From Pampus argenteus (Eukaryota > Chordata > Actinopteri > Scombriformes > Stromateidae): a DNA stretch of 64,000 nucleotides. Position numbers and translations under genes: made by a program. The notes beneath the pieces were generated by a model. That model ran no database searches, was not told where the DNA came from, and saw nothing but the letters and a program-made list of their open reading frames with translations. The stretch is taken from contig CM072863.1 in NCBI GenBank assembly GCA_036937835.1, positions 14,992,001-15,056,000 on the forward strand. Reading direction: 5' to 3'. Shown piece by piece: positions 34,599-46,520 of the stretch (position 1 is its first letter; every line of letters begins with the position of its first letter).

Positions 34599-37500
34599 TT
34601 ATTTTTTTTGTACAAACTATGGTCTTAGTCTTATATCCAACCCTACACCTGGCCCTATTTCTAAACCTGAAAAAAGTGGAAAAGCTGCATGAATACATTT
34701 TAAAAGATGATGCTCAATGCTGAAGAAAGCTGAGCACTGATCTCCATCTGTGGAATTATGACTGTACAGCTTTTCATCTTTTTTTATTTTTATTTATATC
34801 TGCAAGCCGGTGTCTCATTAGAATAGGTGTGCATGTTCCCTCAATTTACTATTTCTTATTTTCCTATTAAGGTAAACAATAACTTCCACATTATTTCTCA
34901 CTTCTTGTTTCATAATATTGTGAGAAAAAAAAACCTAAAACTCATTGATTGTCACAGTGAAATTTAAAAGTCTAAACTGTATTGATTTGTATATAGAAAA
35001 TGAGGGGAGCAATTATTACACAAATTGCAATTTGCAATTTTTGGGCCCATTAAAACCCTGTTACAAAAACTCTGTACCTAGATATAATCTAATATTTTTA
35101 ATAGATCTTCTAATTATCTTCTATTATTATTAAAATATTGCTCCATCTTACCATGTTATTATGAAGTTGGAGTGTAAAACATTACCAAAACTCTCCTCTA
35201 ACTCTGCTACATTTTTCTCATATTTAAAATACACTTAAACATATACAAATGCATTTAGTATAAATGCTAAAAAGTGTAAAAATCATTTAAACAAAGTCAC
35301 TGAGACCAACATGCTTGACTCCTAATTTCATACATCGTGTTCAAATGAAGTAAAAATGTATCTAATGGGTTTCATCTTATGTATAGGGAAAGTACTTTAG
35401 GTCAGATAGTGTGGTACAATCAAAATTTCCACTTTTGCAAGTATTTTCGCTTTTTCTGACTTCAAACACTGACACTCAGACTGTGAAGCACAAAGTACAG
35501 TACCTGAGGTCAAACATGTTAGCAGAATGGGAATATTATTATGCAAGCTGCATAGGTAGCTAATGTTTAGGCTTCGGGGATACTACAGGGATTTCTGATT
35601 AAATGTGCTCTGTCTTTATTTCCATCATACAGATGAGGATTTTATTAATAAGAATGCAACACCATGCTCTTGCTGATACCGTAGAAGGTGTGAGTGGGAC
35701 AAGAGGAAATTTGCATTCAACAGAAGCAGATGTTGTCGTAAGCTTAACTTCACTTAATCACTTCTGCAAAGTCATAAAAAATAGCCCTTATGTCTAGATC
35801 AAATAATGGCACCTACTATCCCGGAAACCAAAAGGGACACTTTTTGCCTTCCTCACTTTTTGGAATCATTTGACTCCTGTATCTTTAACTATAGATGTTG
35901 CATATTTCCTGAATCCAGACACCTAACTGGAGAGAGATTTAATGACTGCATTTACATACATGCAGTCTGTATTGATCCACCTCAGATCCTTCCCAGTCAG
36001 CAGATTCTGAATTACCACCATCAACGTTAATGTCATAACATGCCAGTTTTAGAGACAGGCCTGTAATGGCACCACAAACAACTTTAATAGCACACTTAGC
36101 TTTTAGCTATTGTGCATACAAAATAACCTGCAGTCTTATTATCAGCTCACATGGGGTTATATGTGAATCTTTATTTAGTGGTATTATAGTTTTTATTTGT
36201 CAAGTTCACATTGGTTTATTGTGGACATAATTTTGAATAAATGCACATTAAAGACAATGCTTTTGAAGTTGATTTTCTTACCCCAGAAAAATTTAAATAT
36301 GTTGTGGAGCCAAGCTCCCCTTAAAGCTTCAGAAAATCAAATTAATCACTACTATGTGAGAATTAGAGTTTATGGCTAAACCAATAGAGGTGAACCACGT
36401 CTGTAATTGCCATATAATACTGAAGCATGACGCGTTGGAAGTGAAACGTGAAAACTGCCTTGCCATCATTTTCTCTCTCATATATGTGATTTCATGCAAA
36501 TGTTCTACACCCTTGGAAAAAAAGAGTAATGGCTCAGTTTCCATAATGACTTTTTATGCCACATTTTACTATTAGAGATAGGAGGTGGTCAGTGCCTTAA
36601 GGGACTTAACACCATGTGAAGACTCAAAGGTAGGAAATTGTATGTAAAACATTTGATGCTGATGTACAGTATGTTGCAACAAAAAGGTAGTAGCAGTTTG
36701 TGGTATTGCTCTGGGCTGTAAAGCAAATTATAAATTGTTGAAAGTAGATTACAAAAAGTGGCAAACTAACATTTTGCTATTATTGTGAATATTTATTATT
36801 ATTATTATATTTAGCTATTTAAATAGTTTCAGTTTTTTGGCAGGGTTTAGACAGGTTGAAGAAGAATACATTTGAACTGAGCATTTAAACCAATGCAATA
36901 AAACAAAAATCATACAACAATGTCTGGCTGTAGAGCAATGTCCAGGTTACTCAGAATAACCCACAGACCTCACAGTCAATAGAGACAGTGAGGTCTGATG
37001 ATTACCTTGAGGTTTGTTTCTGAAAAGAGAAAAAATGTCACTTTTCTGTGCTTTTGAGTGTCAAAAACAAAATTCCATGTAGCTGCATTGTATTGAGATG
37101 GTAGCCTATTTGTGTTAGCAATTGAGAGTCCAAGACCTTTTCCAAATAAATTTACTTTTCTAAATTTCACCAGGGTAAGTGGGAAAACATGGTTTTATTT
37201 TTTTAATTAAGTGACCTTTTAACAATGCACAGGGTTGGCACACAACTGTGCTTTAAAAAATCTAAGCAATTGACTAAAGCTGCAAAGCAAAAATAAAATC
37301 TTAAAGAACACCAACATGTGTAAAAACAAGTCACTTTCTCTTTTATGTGTTTGCCATGTCCATCTCTCTTGGGAACGTGCTGTGCAGTGTGGCTGTTTAG
37401 TCAGTACCATACATTTTTAAAAATCTCTCCATCTCTCATTCGGTAAATTGGTTTGCCTGCTTGTGGCAGCGAACATGTGAATGATCGTCTGAGGTGTGTA

Positions 37501-38159
37501 GGGGAGGAGGTGCTCCCATGACAGGCTGCTCCATGGCAAAACAGGTAGTCGTGAATGTCAATCAGAGCTCCCATGACCTTGGGTCAGATCACACAGTGTG
37601 CTGTAACACTGGACCTGAACCTGAACACAGAGGACACTTAGTGGAGGCCCTTTCACCACAGTGGTCAAGGAGTAAATTTCTCTTACACTGTAGTAATGTC
37701 AGAGGCATGGGTCAATGTTTTAATCCACAGACCATTATTTCACATATTACAAACATCTGAAGCTATTTATCCACAAAGTTGGCAGACCTATACCCCTTTA
37801 GTTAGTGGTCAATTCAAACTGAAATCGAAATCATGGCCACACATTTAGCTGTTCCTAGAATAGATCGCTATTGTCCACCAGGGTGGAAAATTGCGTTTGA
37901 CTCAAATCATGAAAGACTACACATGATTTTGAAGCAGTAGTGGTCACGTTACACATTAAAGACAGTTTAAGTCATGTCTGTAGCTTAAATCACATCAGTC
38001 ACTCTCTATTCTAAATAGTTCCCTGCAATCTGCTTTTCTTTTTGTTGCCAAACAGCTCACTGCTTTCTCTACTACATACAACAGTTTAAAAGAATGGTTT
38101 TCTGTCAGAAGCATTCAACTGAAACACATCTTCTCCAGTGACATAATAATATCTTGTGA
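32387..38159. other. Non-coding DNA with simple repeats
   Basis: Includes ATT-rich runs near 32620 and 36795 and a long (AT)n run at 34540-34594. The stretch at about 33600-33850 is non-repetitive and homeobox-site-like (TTAATT, ATTAAT words), so it is a possible conserved non-coding element. No exon is supported. Confidence 0.45.
34540..34594. repeat. (AT)n microsatellite
   Basis: About 27 AT units. Confidence 0.95.
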
Positions 38160-38500
38160 TGTGGGTGAATGCTCCGGTTTGGTGCTGCTGGATACTGTGG
38201 ATCCTGATTAAAAGGCAGTGGGTGGGTGTCCCTGGGAGCACCCTGGACTGGTTCTCCTCCTATCTCTGAGACAGGAGTTTTTCTATGTGGCTTCATCTCT
38301 ACATGTCTGAAGTTGCTTTTCTTTTCTGTGGTGTGCCTCAGAGTTTTGTCTTGGGTCCTGTATTATTTGCTTATTATATGCTTCCCTTAGGTAATATTAT
38401 TAGAAAATAATATTTAATATTAGGATCTCATATCACTGTTATGATGATGATATTCAGCTGTATGTCTCTTTTAAGCCTAATCAGACAGACAAACTGTCAG
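38160..38500 (+). pseudogene. Broken LINE (L2-type) reverse transcriptase
   Basis: On the + strand, pieces of the conserved LINE RT order can be read across frames. A 'VLLDTVDPD' segment is a decayed form of the catalytic 'LLDLSAAFDTVDH' block. Then come GVSGSTLDWFSSYLS, GVPQSFVLGPVLFAYYMLPL, and finally CYDDDIQLYVSF, where the YADD catalytic box has become YDDD. A deletion removes most of the sequence between the first two blocks, and several frame changes and stops separate the pieces. It is inactive. L2/CR1-clade assignment rests on the CYADDTQLYLSF-type motif. Confidence 0.78.
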
Positions 38501-38641
38501 TTTTGCACAATTGTCTGACCACTAAGCTGCTCCTTTCCCTTCCCCATTCATGATTGCATCATCAGACACAAGCCATACGAGACAAGTGTGGTGGTGAGAA
38601 GAAAGAGACTCATATTCTCACCACCACACTTGCATTAGTGC

Positions 38642-38665
38642 GCACACACACACACACACACACAC
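38642..38665. repeat. (CA)n microsatellite
   Basis: About 12 CA units. Confidence 0.92.
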
Positions 38666-41306
38666 TAGAAAATTATATCAGGATGATGCATAGTGTGTGC
38701 TTTTATTTTAAACCTACAATGGTTGATGCAGTTTAAAGGCAGCAGAAACAAAGCATGCACATAACATTGAAATATTATCACCCTTTGATTTATTATCACT
38801 CTAGTTGATAAGGCCAAGATGCTGGTAAACATTTGCCTATTTACACATCCAGCTTAGTTTTCACTAACTCCTGAGGGAAATATTTGGGATGCTAAATGTT
38901 CCACTGTGTTCACCAGCTAATTGGTAGTTGTGTATGTCTGTCATTTTATGCTTGACAGGAAGTGTACAGCCAGTTTATTATTACTTTTGACTGAAAACAG
39001 CTGCCTGCCACTGGCAAAAACAATACTATTAGAGTAGTAAGACTGAACCCAAACAGTAAAAACTGCAGGCCATACAATCAAAACAATGAGTTCAAAGGCA
39101 CTAAAAGGTTATGTAGTGCTGAGGGGAACTGCAGAGTCCGGTGATGACTCTCTGTGGGTTCATCACCCCTTTCATATACAGCTAGTCAGGTGATCCATTG
39201 TTTTCATTAATATGTAAACACTGACTATAGCTCTTTAAAGTATTATTATTATTATTATTACCAATAAAAATGCAAATAGAAATGTTGGCATTGTTGGATT
39301 TACAGTGACAGGGCAGCTTGTGGGATGCAAAGATGTCCCAGACTCTCCAGAGAGAGGAACAGCACAGTGTCCTGGGAATAGAGATGAACCAAGATCCCTC
39401 TGAGAGGGAGGGTTTAGCAGGTCCAATGCTAACCACCAGTGGCAGACAGATTTACAACGTAAGAAAGGTCTAGACAATTTTGGAAGTGTGAGAACATGTT
39501 TTAGCAGGATCCATTTAATGTCTGTCATGCTTTTAACAAATGGAATACGTTACTCAAAGATGCAGCGTACTGAGCAGTTGTTTAGTTTGATGCCGCCATT
39601 AAGTGGAGTGTGAATGAAGAATTATTTAAAAACTTGGCTTACCAAGCAGGAGCATACGTAGATGTGTAGAGTCTTGAAGGAAAACACTCATTTAAGTGTG
39701 GAGTGAGCAGCTATTCTTAAGAAGGGTACACTGGGATATATTGAATAGATATTACATGAGCAAGGTAATTACCTTCAATACGATGTGTACAGTGAGATAC
39801 AGTGGATTACGTGTCCACATTTGTACAATAACATAAGTAGCGTTTCATGTCAAGTTACATTGATCATTGTTGAAAATAAAAGAGAAATATCAAAAATCTA
39901 AATAAATACATACAATTACAGCTTGTCAAAGTACTAATGGGCATCTTTTAGGACCCATATTTCCAAAAGATGAGCGAGTTTAAATGATGGTCCATAGTGA
40001 CTAAATTCTATAGTCCTGTGATTGCTGAGGCCTTGACTCGCTGCTATGCTAGTATTATATTTTCTAACTTTCTGAAAAGAAAACTTGAGCTTACTTCTTG
40101 ACATCTCAGGTTAAGCTGATGTGCTTGATGGCTCTTCACTTGTGCTCCTTTCAGTATATACAACAGTGCAACAGTGTTATTCTACGATTAATACACAAAC
40201 ACTTTTAAAAGTCAAACTTACAGCCTTGATTTCTTACTGTTGAATGATGTGTTCCCTAAGCTGCCTTCCAACCTATTTAGAAATAGTATATTCACAACAA
40301 AAAGTATGTGAAAACCAGGAGCATCTGAAATGGATGGATGATATACAGTATACTTAGATCAGTGCATAAGTGTTCTAACTGTATGCATAAGCTCAATATC
40401 AGAGTTTGGTGGGATATTGTTTCCATTTGCAAGCTGTGGCTCCAGAATTGCGTTATGAGCACAACATTCTGATATTTCCTCCTCACATATTCTTAACATC
40501 TCAGTAAAACAGACTGGTATGCAATAAATTGCCACTGTGTTATGAACAAGCCCTCTCCCTGAAACACACATATGCACACAATGTAATGCCTTAGTAATGA
40601 TATGTGACTAAAGAAACGTTCTTTTGGAAAATAACTGGATTTTACCACCCAATATAATATCTCCAAGGAGTGCAGAGAAAGATTAATGTGGTAAATATGA
40701 AAGACTATTTTAGGTCCCCTGGACTGCTTAGCGTTGAGTCAGCCTGTTTGCTGTTTCACAGTATAACTAACATTAAATCTGATAAGGACAATAATACTCC
40801 TCATATTCCCGTTGACTGCATGATTTGTTGATTGATTTCCAGAGTCTAATTTCCTCTCACGTTATTTCAAACTGTGATGTTGTGCTTCAGCATTGTTTAG
40901 GTGAATGAATAGATTACAGACTGCAGTGACATAGAATCGGCGGATAGTTTCAACTGGAAGGTTTTCTTTGAAGGAGATCCCACTGCCTGCAAAAAGATAC
41001 CATCAAATCAGCACAGATTATCAAGTCGTGGTACTTTACAACCCCTGCTGGGGGACTGTGATCTAGCCGATGGCTATGGGAGTCTCAGTGATATCTGAAA
41101 GTCTTTTCAACCCACATGCTTCAGAAGATGAACAGAGAGATAGGAGCTGATACTTCAGATGTCTGTCAAATGAACGAGATAACTGGGCTTGCCTACAGCT
41201 TGAGCAAAAAGACTGGGACAGTGTTGGTTGATATGAATTGTTGTATTGATTTGTGGGCAACAATGTTTTAGTGATATATGCGTTTTCCTGTGTGAAAATC
41301 TCATCC

Positions 41307-41340
41307 TAGTGTTGTGATTTATCAAGAAATCACAACACTA
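41307..41340. repeat. Perfect 14-bp inverted repeat (hairpin)
   Basis: TAGTGTTGTGATTT and its exact reverse complement are separated by a 6-nt loop (41321-41326). It is too short for a typical microRNA precursor unless pairing extends outward, and the flanks do not clearly pair. Confidence 0.8.
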
Positions 41341-42749
41341 CCTTTTATATACAGTGTGCACAGGTATCCTCTAATGTGGATATATACACTTTTTTTTTAC
41401 ATATTTACTATTTAAAATCAAATGTTGATCATTGATGTATGTTTTAACTTTGTCAGTAGGCTTTAAAAATATAGAGACTCTGTTGAATGCATGATGTTAA
41501 AAAGCACTTTAATGATTGTGAATTCATATTCATAAAAACACTTGTTAATAAGTGTTCATTATCATGAGTCCTTGTCTCTCTGACTTTATGGTTATCATTC
41601 GGGAAAAAAAGGTATCTTAATCTAGAACTTATATACCTTGTACTAAACCACCATGTTTTAATGCATTGGATAGAGTGAAAGCAAGTAGAAAGCAGTGGCT
41701 TAAAATCCCAGGATGATGCACTATTGATTTGGGCCTCCAGTTGCTCTTTTCTGATCTCTCAAAACTGACAAGCGTACGTCTGACAGGTGTGTTGATTTTA
41801 ACCTGGGGCCTGTAGCTCACTTGACATAGCTAAGAAAATACTCCAATACAACTATAGATAGATCTGATAGAATCTGATAAAGAGTATTACTGACAGAAGG
41901 ACTGCACTGAAGCTTCAGGTTGCTTTTGTTCCACTTTGTATGAGATTCAATGTTTGAATGATTGCTGCTAATTATATTTGTATACATTTATGACTTTCAT
42001 TGATCATATTTAGATAAACATTTTATTTTGGTTTTTGTAAGTAGGCAAACAGTGGTTACAAAATATGTTTCTACTGAAGTGAGTATTTTGTGAATTGAAT
42101 TGTGTGTTGCTTTAATGTATTTTTATTCACCATGAAAACTTGCCTGCAGGGATAAATAAAGTTTATTGGTTTGTATTAAATTGAATTTAAATGAACCTGC
42201 AATGGCTAGAGTGAACCTTCAATGAGTCAAAGCCCCCCTCTAATTTGACACAGCGCAGACAAAAACTTAAAAAAAGTGATGAGTCGGTGGGTAGTGATAA
42301 ATTGTTAGGAAACAGTATTGCTTATTTCTGTATCTTGGCAGGCTTTAAGAAGACTTTTTTCTATACTTGTGGTTTTATTAAATTTTGATGTATTTTGTTG
42401 TATCTTTCCATTTTATTTATTTATGTTTGTCTCTTGAGAATCAAGCCTATACAGGTGTGTGTACCACATTATCAACCTCATGTTTACATCTTTCCTCAGT
42501 TATAATTGCTGAAATCTTTGCCTTTCTGTCATAGCCAAAAGAAAAGTGTTTGTTTTCTGTTTATATGAGAATTATAGGAGGGGGATTTGCAGTATTTGGG
42601 TTCTCTCACCGTTTGCCACAGCTATCCTACAGATATATGCTGTATGTCATAATTTATTTAAAGTCCTTGTTTTATTTCAAAATAAAAGTTAAGAAATAAA
42701 CTGTAAATTTTTAAACATTACTTCTAGTATTATTTATCTACTATAGCAC

Positions 42750-43149
42750 TGTCCATAGAGACTGCACTTGGGGGATAAACAAATCACTATCACAAATCGC
42801 TCTCTCCTGCAGTCTGCTGTGGAATCAAGCAGCTGTCTATGGTGTCAATTTGGGCTCAGCTTTACATTCTGCAGTTTTGAAATACAAAGATATCCATGGA
42901 TTAGCTTTGAAGCAGCTGTCACCTACAGTCTCCTATTTGGGAATGGGGATTTGTCCATGGTGCTGATTTGGGCTCAGCTTTACATTCTGCTGGCTGGAAA
43001 TATGACGATGTCCACACATCTGATTTGGGATCAGCTTTGCATTTGGAAATGAGGAGTTGTCCATGGTGCTGATTTGGGCTCAGCTTTGAAGCAGCTTTCT
43101 CCCACAGTCTGCTGTTTGGAAATGATGAGTTGTACATAGTGCTTTGGGC
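42750..43149 (+). repeat. Degenerate minisatellite (units about 50-75 bp)
   Basis: The words 'tccatggtgctgatttgggctcag', split and varied, and 'gcagtctgctgtttggaaat' recur about five times with variable spacers. Blocks are shuffled: some units carry 'tttacattctgc', others 'tttgaagcagct'. The open frames through it on both strands follow from the repetition and are not taken as genes. Confidence 0.8.
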
Positions 43150-44000
43150 AGAAGGCCAGCAGCCACAACATTTTTAACAAACTGAGCCTGCTATTACACA
43201 TTCAACACATTCTGCAGTTACAGTGTTGCAACTAGCTGATCTGTGCTTTATATGTAAATAATGCCAAGTTGATTTATATTGTAGACCTATAAACAAGAGG
43301 TGTTTTAAAATAACTGTTCTGTCCTTTAAATACAAAAAATAGGAGGCAATCGGGTCTCTTTCACGTGTCTCCAACATCGAAGGCTATTGGTTTTAGTACA
43401 GGGCAATACTGGAAGTCTAAGCATAGACTGAAGCATGTGAGGAGATGGCTGTAATACGCAAACACAAATTCTTTATTGGGAGAAAAAAGCTTCAATAATG
43501 TCCCTTTATAGTCATTATCACACAAGAGATAGATTGTAGTTTGTGTCCCGGTAACACTACCCTTACCATCTACGGACCTTGACTCATGATTCTCTCCCTT
43601 CTGAGAGCTCTTTGAAATCTGAAATGACTTTGTTGAGTTGAAATTGTTAAAATAAATGTATTCAATTAAATGTTTTACATTATAGGAGGAAGTGCATCTC
43701 TGTATCAACCTCACTTGTCAAACCACACTGTTTTCTTTTGTTTGTTATGAATTTATTGTCGTCCTTTTTGATGGCCAGTTTGTGGTCACGGAGACTGTAC
43801 TTGGTGAGGATCTGTCTCTGCTTTCTATCTCTGATAGTTGGATATTCTGCCAATTCATAATCTCTTTTATCGGACCAAATAACATTCTAATCTACTTTGG
43901 CTTTTAGTTTCTTCTTTCAAATAGGTTACATTTACTTTACATTGCATTATAAATTGATTCACTGTGATTGGTGTTTGAAAAGCACTGCTGGTGTGAGACT

Positions 44001-44001
<1 letters not shown>

Positions 44002-44036
<35 letters not shown>
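44002..44036. repeat. (CT)n microsatellite
   Basis: About 16 CT units. Confidence 0.92.
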
Positions 44037-44037
<1 letters not shown>

Positions 44038-45073
44038 GTAGCCTTTATTGATCTGCTGGTGGTTGCGTCTTACAGTACTATATCCACGGATATTTATGTT
44101 TGTAGCTGCTGGTCTCCGGTTCCCATTATGGGCTTGAGCGATAGACATGGGCAGTGTTTCAACACCTTGCTGCTAAGGAAAAATGTAATATTCAAGAGGC
44201 ATATCCTTAGTCAGCACTTCCACCGCAAGAGCCAGATATGTAAAAGGACTAGGGACAGCTTGTATACTGAATCATAGTGTAAAGGTTGAGATACAAGGAA
44301 AAAAGACTAAAAGACTAAATCTGTTTAGACATATTTACCAAATGAATTAATTTGTTTTCCCTTTCAGAAAAATTCTTTCAGCCAAATCAAGTGTTTCAGC
44401 CATTGTTGACTTTTAAAAACATTTGACATCTTTGTCTTTAAAGCATCTTGAGGCAACTTTTAGAGAGAAAAGTAAATCACATACAGTATGTCTGAATCAC
44501 AGTCATTATATAACAAACTGTCAAGGACAACAATCTCCAAAATCACATGCCGATCATATACAACTAATTCAATTGTCATTTATCAAGGTTATCAGGTGCT
44601 TTTGATTGATAAGTAATTACTTTTTTTGAATAGTTATAAAAATAATAATAGAAAATGATATTACACTAAGAAAATGATTATGCAAGATCATTCTGGTTGA
44701 TATACAATCCTTACCCATTCCACACCTGTAATCTTTTGCATGTGGGTCCACAAATGATTAGTACTACTTGCTAGCCTCACCTGGGGTTAACACAGAATAC
44801 AACCCATTTAATTTATATTTTCTCTCTCTTCCTCTCTGACCCCCCTTATTCCCCATTTACCCGTCTCCTCTTCCTCCCTTTCTAAGTATCTCCCTTTATT
44901 CAGCACATCTCTGTATGCAGGCTTTTAAAATCTTGTTGCTGACCGAACCTCTGAGAGACTCCAGCTGGTTCTGATGGTGGTTAATCTGCAGCAAAAACCT
45001 TTCTCGCTTTGTCTTTGTTTCACTCTCTCTCTCTTTGTCACATCCTTGTCCCTTGTCTCATATTCCTCAGGCA

Positions 45074-45077
<4 letters not shown>

Positions 45078-45160
<83 letters not shown>
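45078..45160. repeat. Long (AC)n microsatellite
   Basis: About 41 uninterrupted AC units, the longest simple repeat in the window. Confidence 0.97.
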
Positions 45161-45163
<3 letters not shown>

Positions 45164-45649
45164 GGTACATGCTCTCATTAACAGGTGAACTTCTTTTTCT
45201 ACCACTCTTTCAAGTAATTAAAAAATAGTACTGCATTTGTGCCCCCTCTCACTCTTTGTGAATCAATGGCTCAACAATTTAAATAGAAGACTGTACTGAC
45301 TGTACTGCACTTTTTTTACAGACTTTGAGCTGAAGTGAATAAAAAAGTAGAATTTGAAAAAACGCTGTAAATGCCTTTAGCTTTGAAAGTTATGGATTCT
45401 GTTTCTGTACTCAACAATACACAAACCATTGCGTAATTGCATTTCTCTGTCTGTTGACTCTAATTGTAACGGTTGTAATAATGCATAAAAGGGTACAAAC
45501 ATTGGTGAAGTAAAGTCCATGACTTTTAGACTTTAGATGCATACATTTTTATGGCATCCAGTAAATTTATAGTGTGTGCAGAAGAGATTACGTTCTGTCA
45601 AAAGGGCTGGGTGAAACAAAAATGCCCCGATAATTACGCTTTCGTTTCT

Positions 45650-46520
45650 ATTTGTGGCTCCGATGATCGTAGTCCTACTCCCTCTCTCTCTCTCTCTCTC
45701 TCTCGTAGGTTCCCTCTATCTCCACCAGGGGCTTTCCATACCGCACCGTGCAGAGAGCGGCTTGTTCGTCCGTTTCCCTGCGCTTCTCGGAACGGAGACT
45801 CCAGACGCGCAACGCGGATGCCGTTAGGGCGCACAGAGGATCATATACCTTTCATTCCGGGAGAAGCGGCAGGTTGAGCAGCCGTCACCGCATCCCTTTG
45901 CAACTTGTCAAGACAAAGGCATTTGTTTCCGCCACCCAGTAACAAAGGTAGGACTTTGGCGGTGTTCACATTTAATGTGAAAGTTCACTGTGCAGCGGCT
46001 CGCTCGTGTAACATACAACTCCACTAGATTGGACATAATGTCTTTCGATATTGCACTATAGTTTTGTGTGTATTGAAATCGAGGGAGGCAAATTGCATAA
46101 ACGCATGCACATCAGTGGTTTTTGCTTGTATTCGTGTGCATGCGTGTATGTGATAAAGAACAGGAAGCCGCATTCGTCTTTTACTTTAAAGCTGAACATC
46201 ACCATCTAACTTGTTGCCACTTGTAACACAATTAACGGAGTGTGCAGTCGGTAATGAGAGCTGCGCGGGGGTCCAGCCGTGATTCCTGGCGTGCAACAAG
46301 ATTAAGATAGTAAACAGGATAATTGCAACATTTAGGTTACAGTGAAGTAGGAAATGGTGTCCGACGGCTTGCACACGCTCCGGAATGACTGCATATTGAT
46401 GATTGCGTCGCAGAAATGTATTGTAACACAATTTCAATTAAATGTCCACAGTGAGATTGGACAGCAGTTGTACTGTTTTGTGCGCGTGCATTCTCCGTGG
46501 CATGGCTGGGTTTAAACCCT
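45650..46520 (+). promoter_or_regulatory. CpG-rich promoter-like region with possible non-coding first exon
   Basis: CpG dinucleotides are dense here (especially 45700-45900) in a window where they are otherwise scarce. A (CT)n tract at 45680-45704 precedes the richest part, and a TATA-like ATAAAAGG lies upstream near 45485. AACAAAG/GTAGGA at 45947/45948 is a plausible splice donor, so about 45705-45947 could be a 5' untranslated exon on the + strand, followed by a long intron leaving the window. Only short upstream open frames are present. Strand and exon limits are inference. Confidence 0.45.

Larger units (their letters stand above)
38510..42749. other. Non-coding DNA
   Basis: A (CA)n run lies at 38642-38665, a short ATT run near 39240 and a perfect hairpin at 41307-41340. 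A short 'ctgcagggataaataaagtt' stretch near 42146 resembles a retroelement tail. No exon is supported. Confidence 0.45.
43150..45649. other. Non-coding DNA with long microsatellites
   Basis: (CT)n at 44002-44036 and a long (CA)n at 45078-45160. Open frames of 117-126 codons at 43361-43714 (minus) and 43897-44277 (plus) have no recognisable domain, and the second contains the CT run translated as SLSLSL; I do not call them. Confidence 0.45.

Noticed and set aside
42768..43137. Open frames on both strands through the minisatellite
   Set aside because: Openness comes from repetition of a stop-poor unit.
43897..44277. 126-codon frame on the + strand
   Set aside because: It contains the CT microsatellite and has no domain or splice context.
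45551..45877. 108-codon frame in the CpG-rich region as a protein
   Set aside because: It includes the CT run and looks like untranslated leader sequence; no conserved motif.
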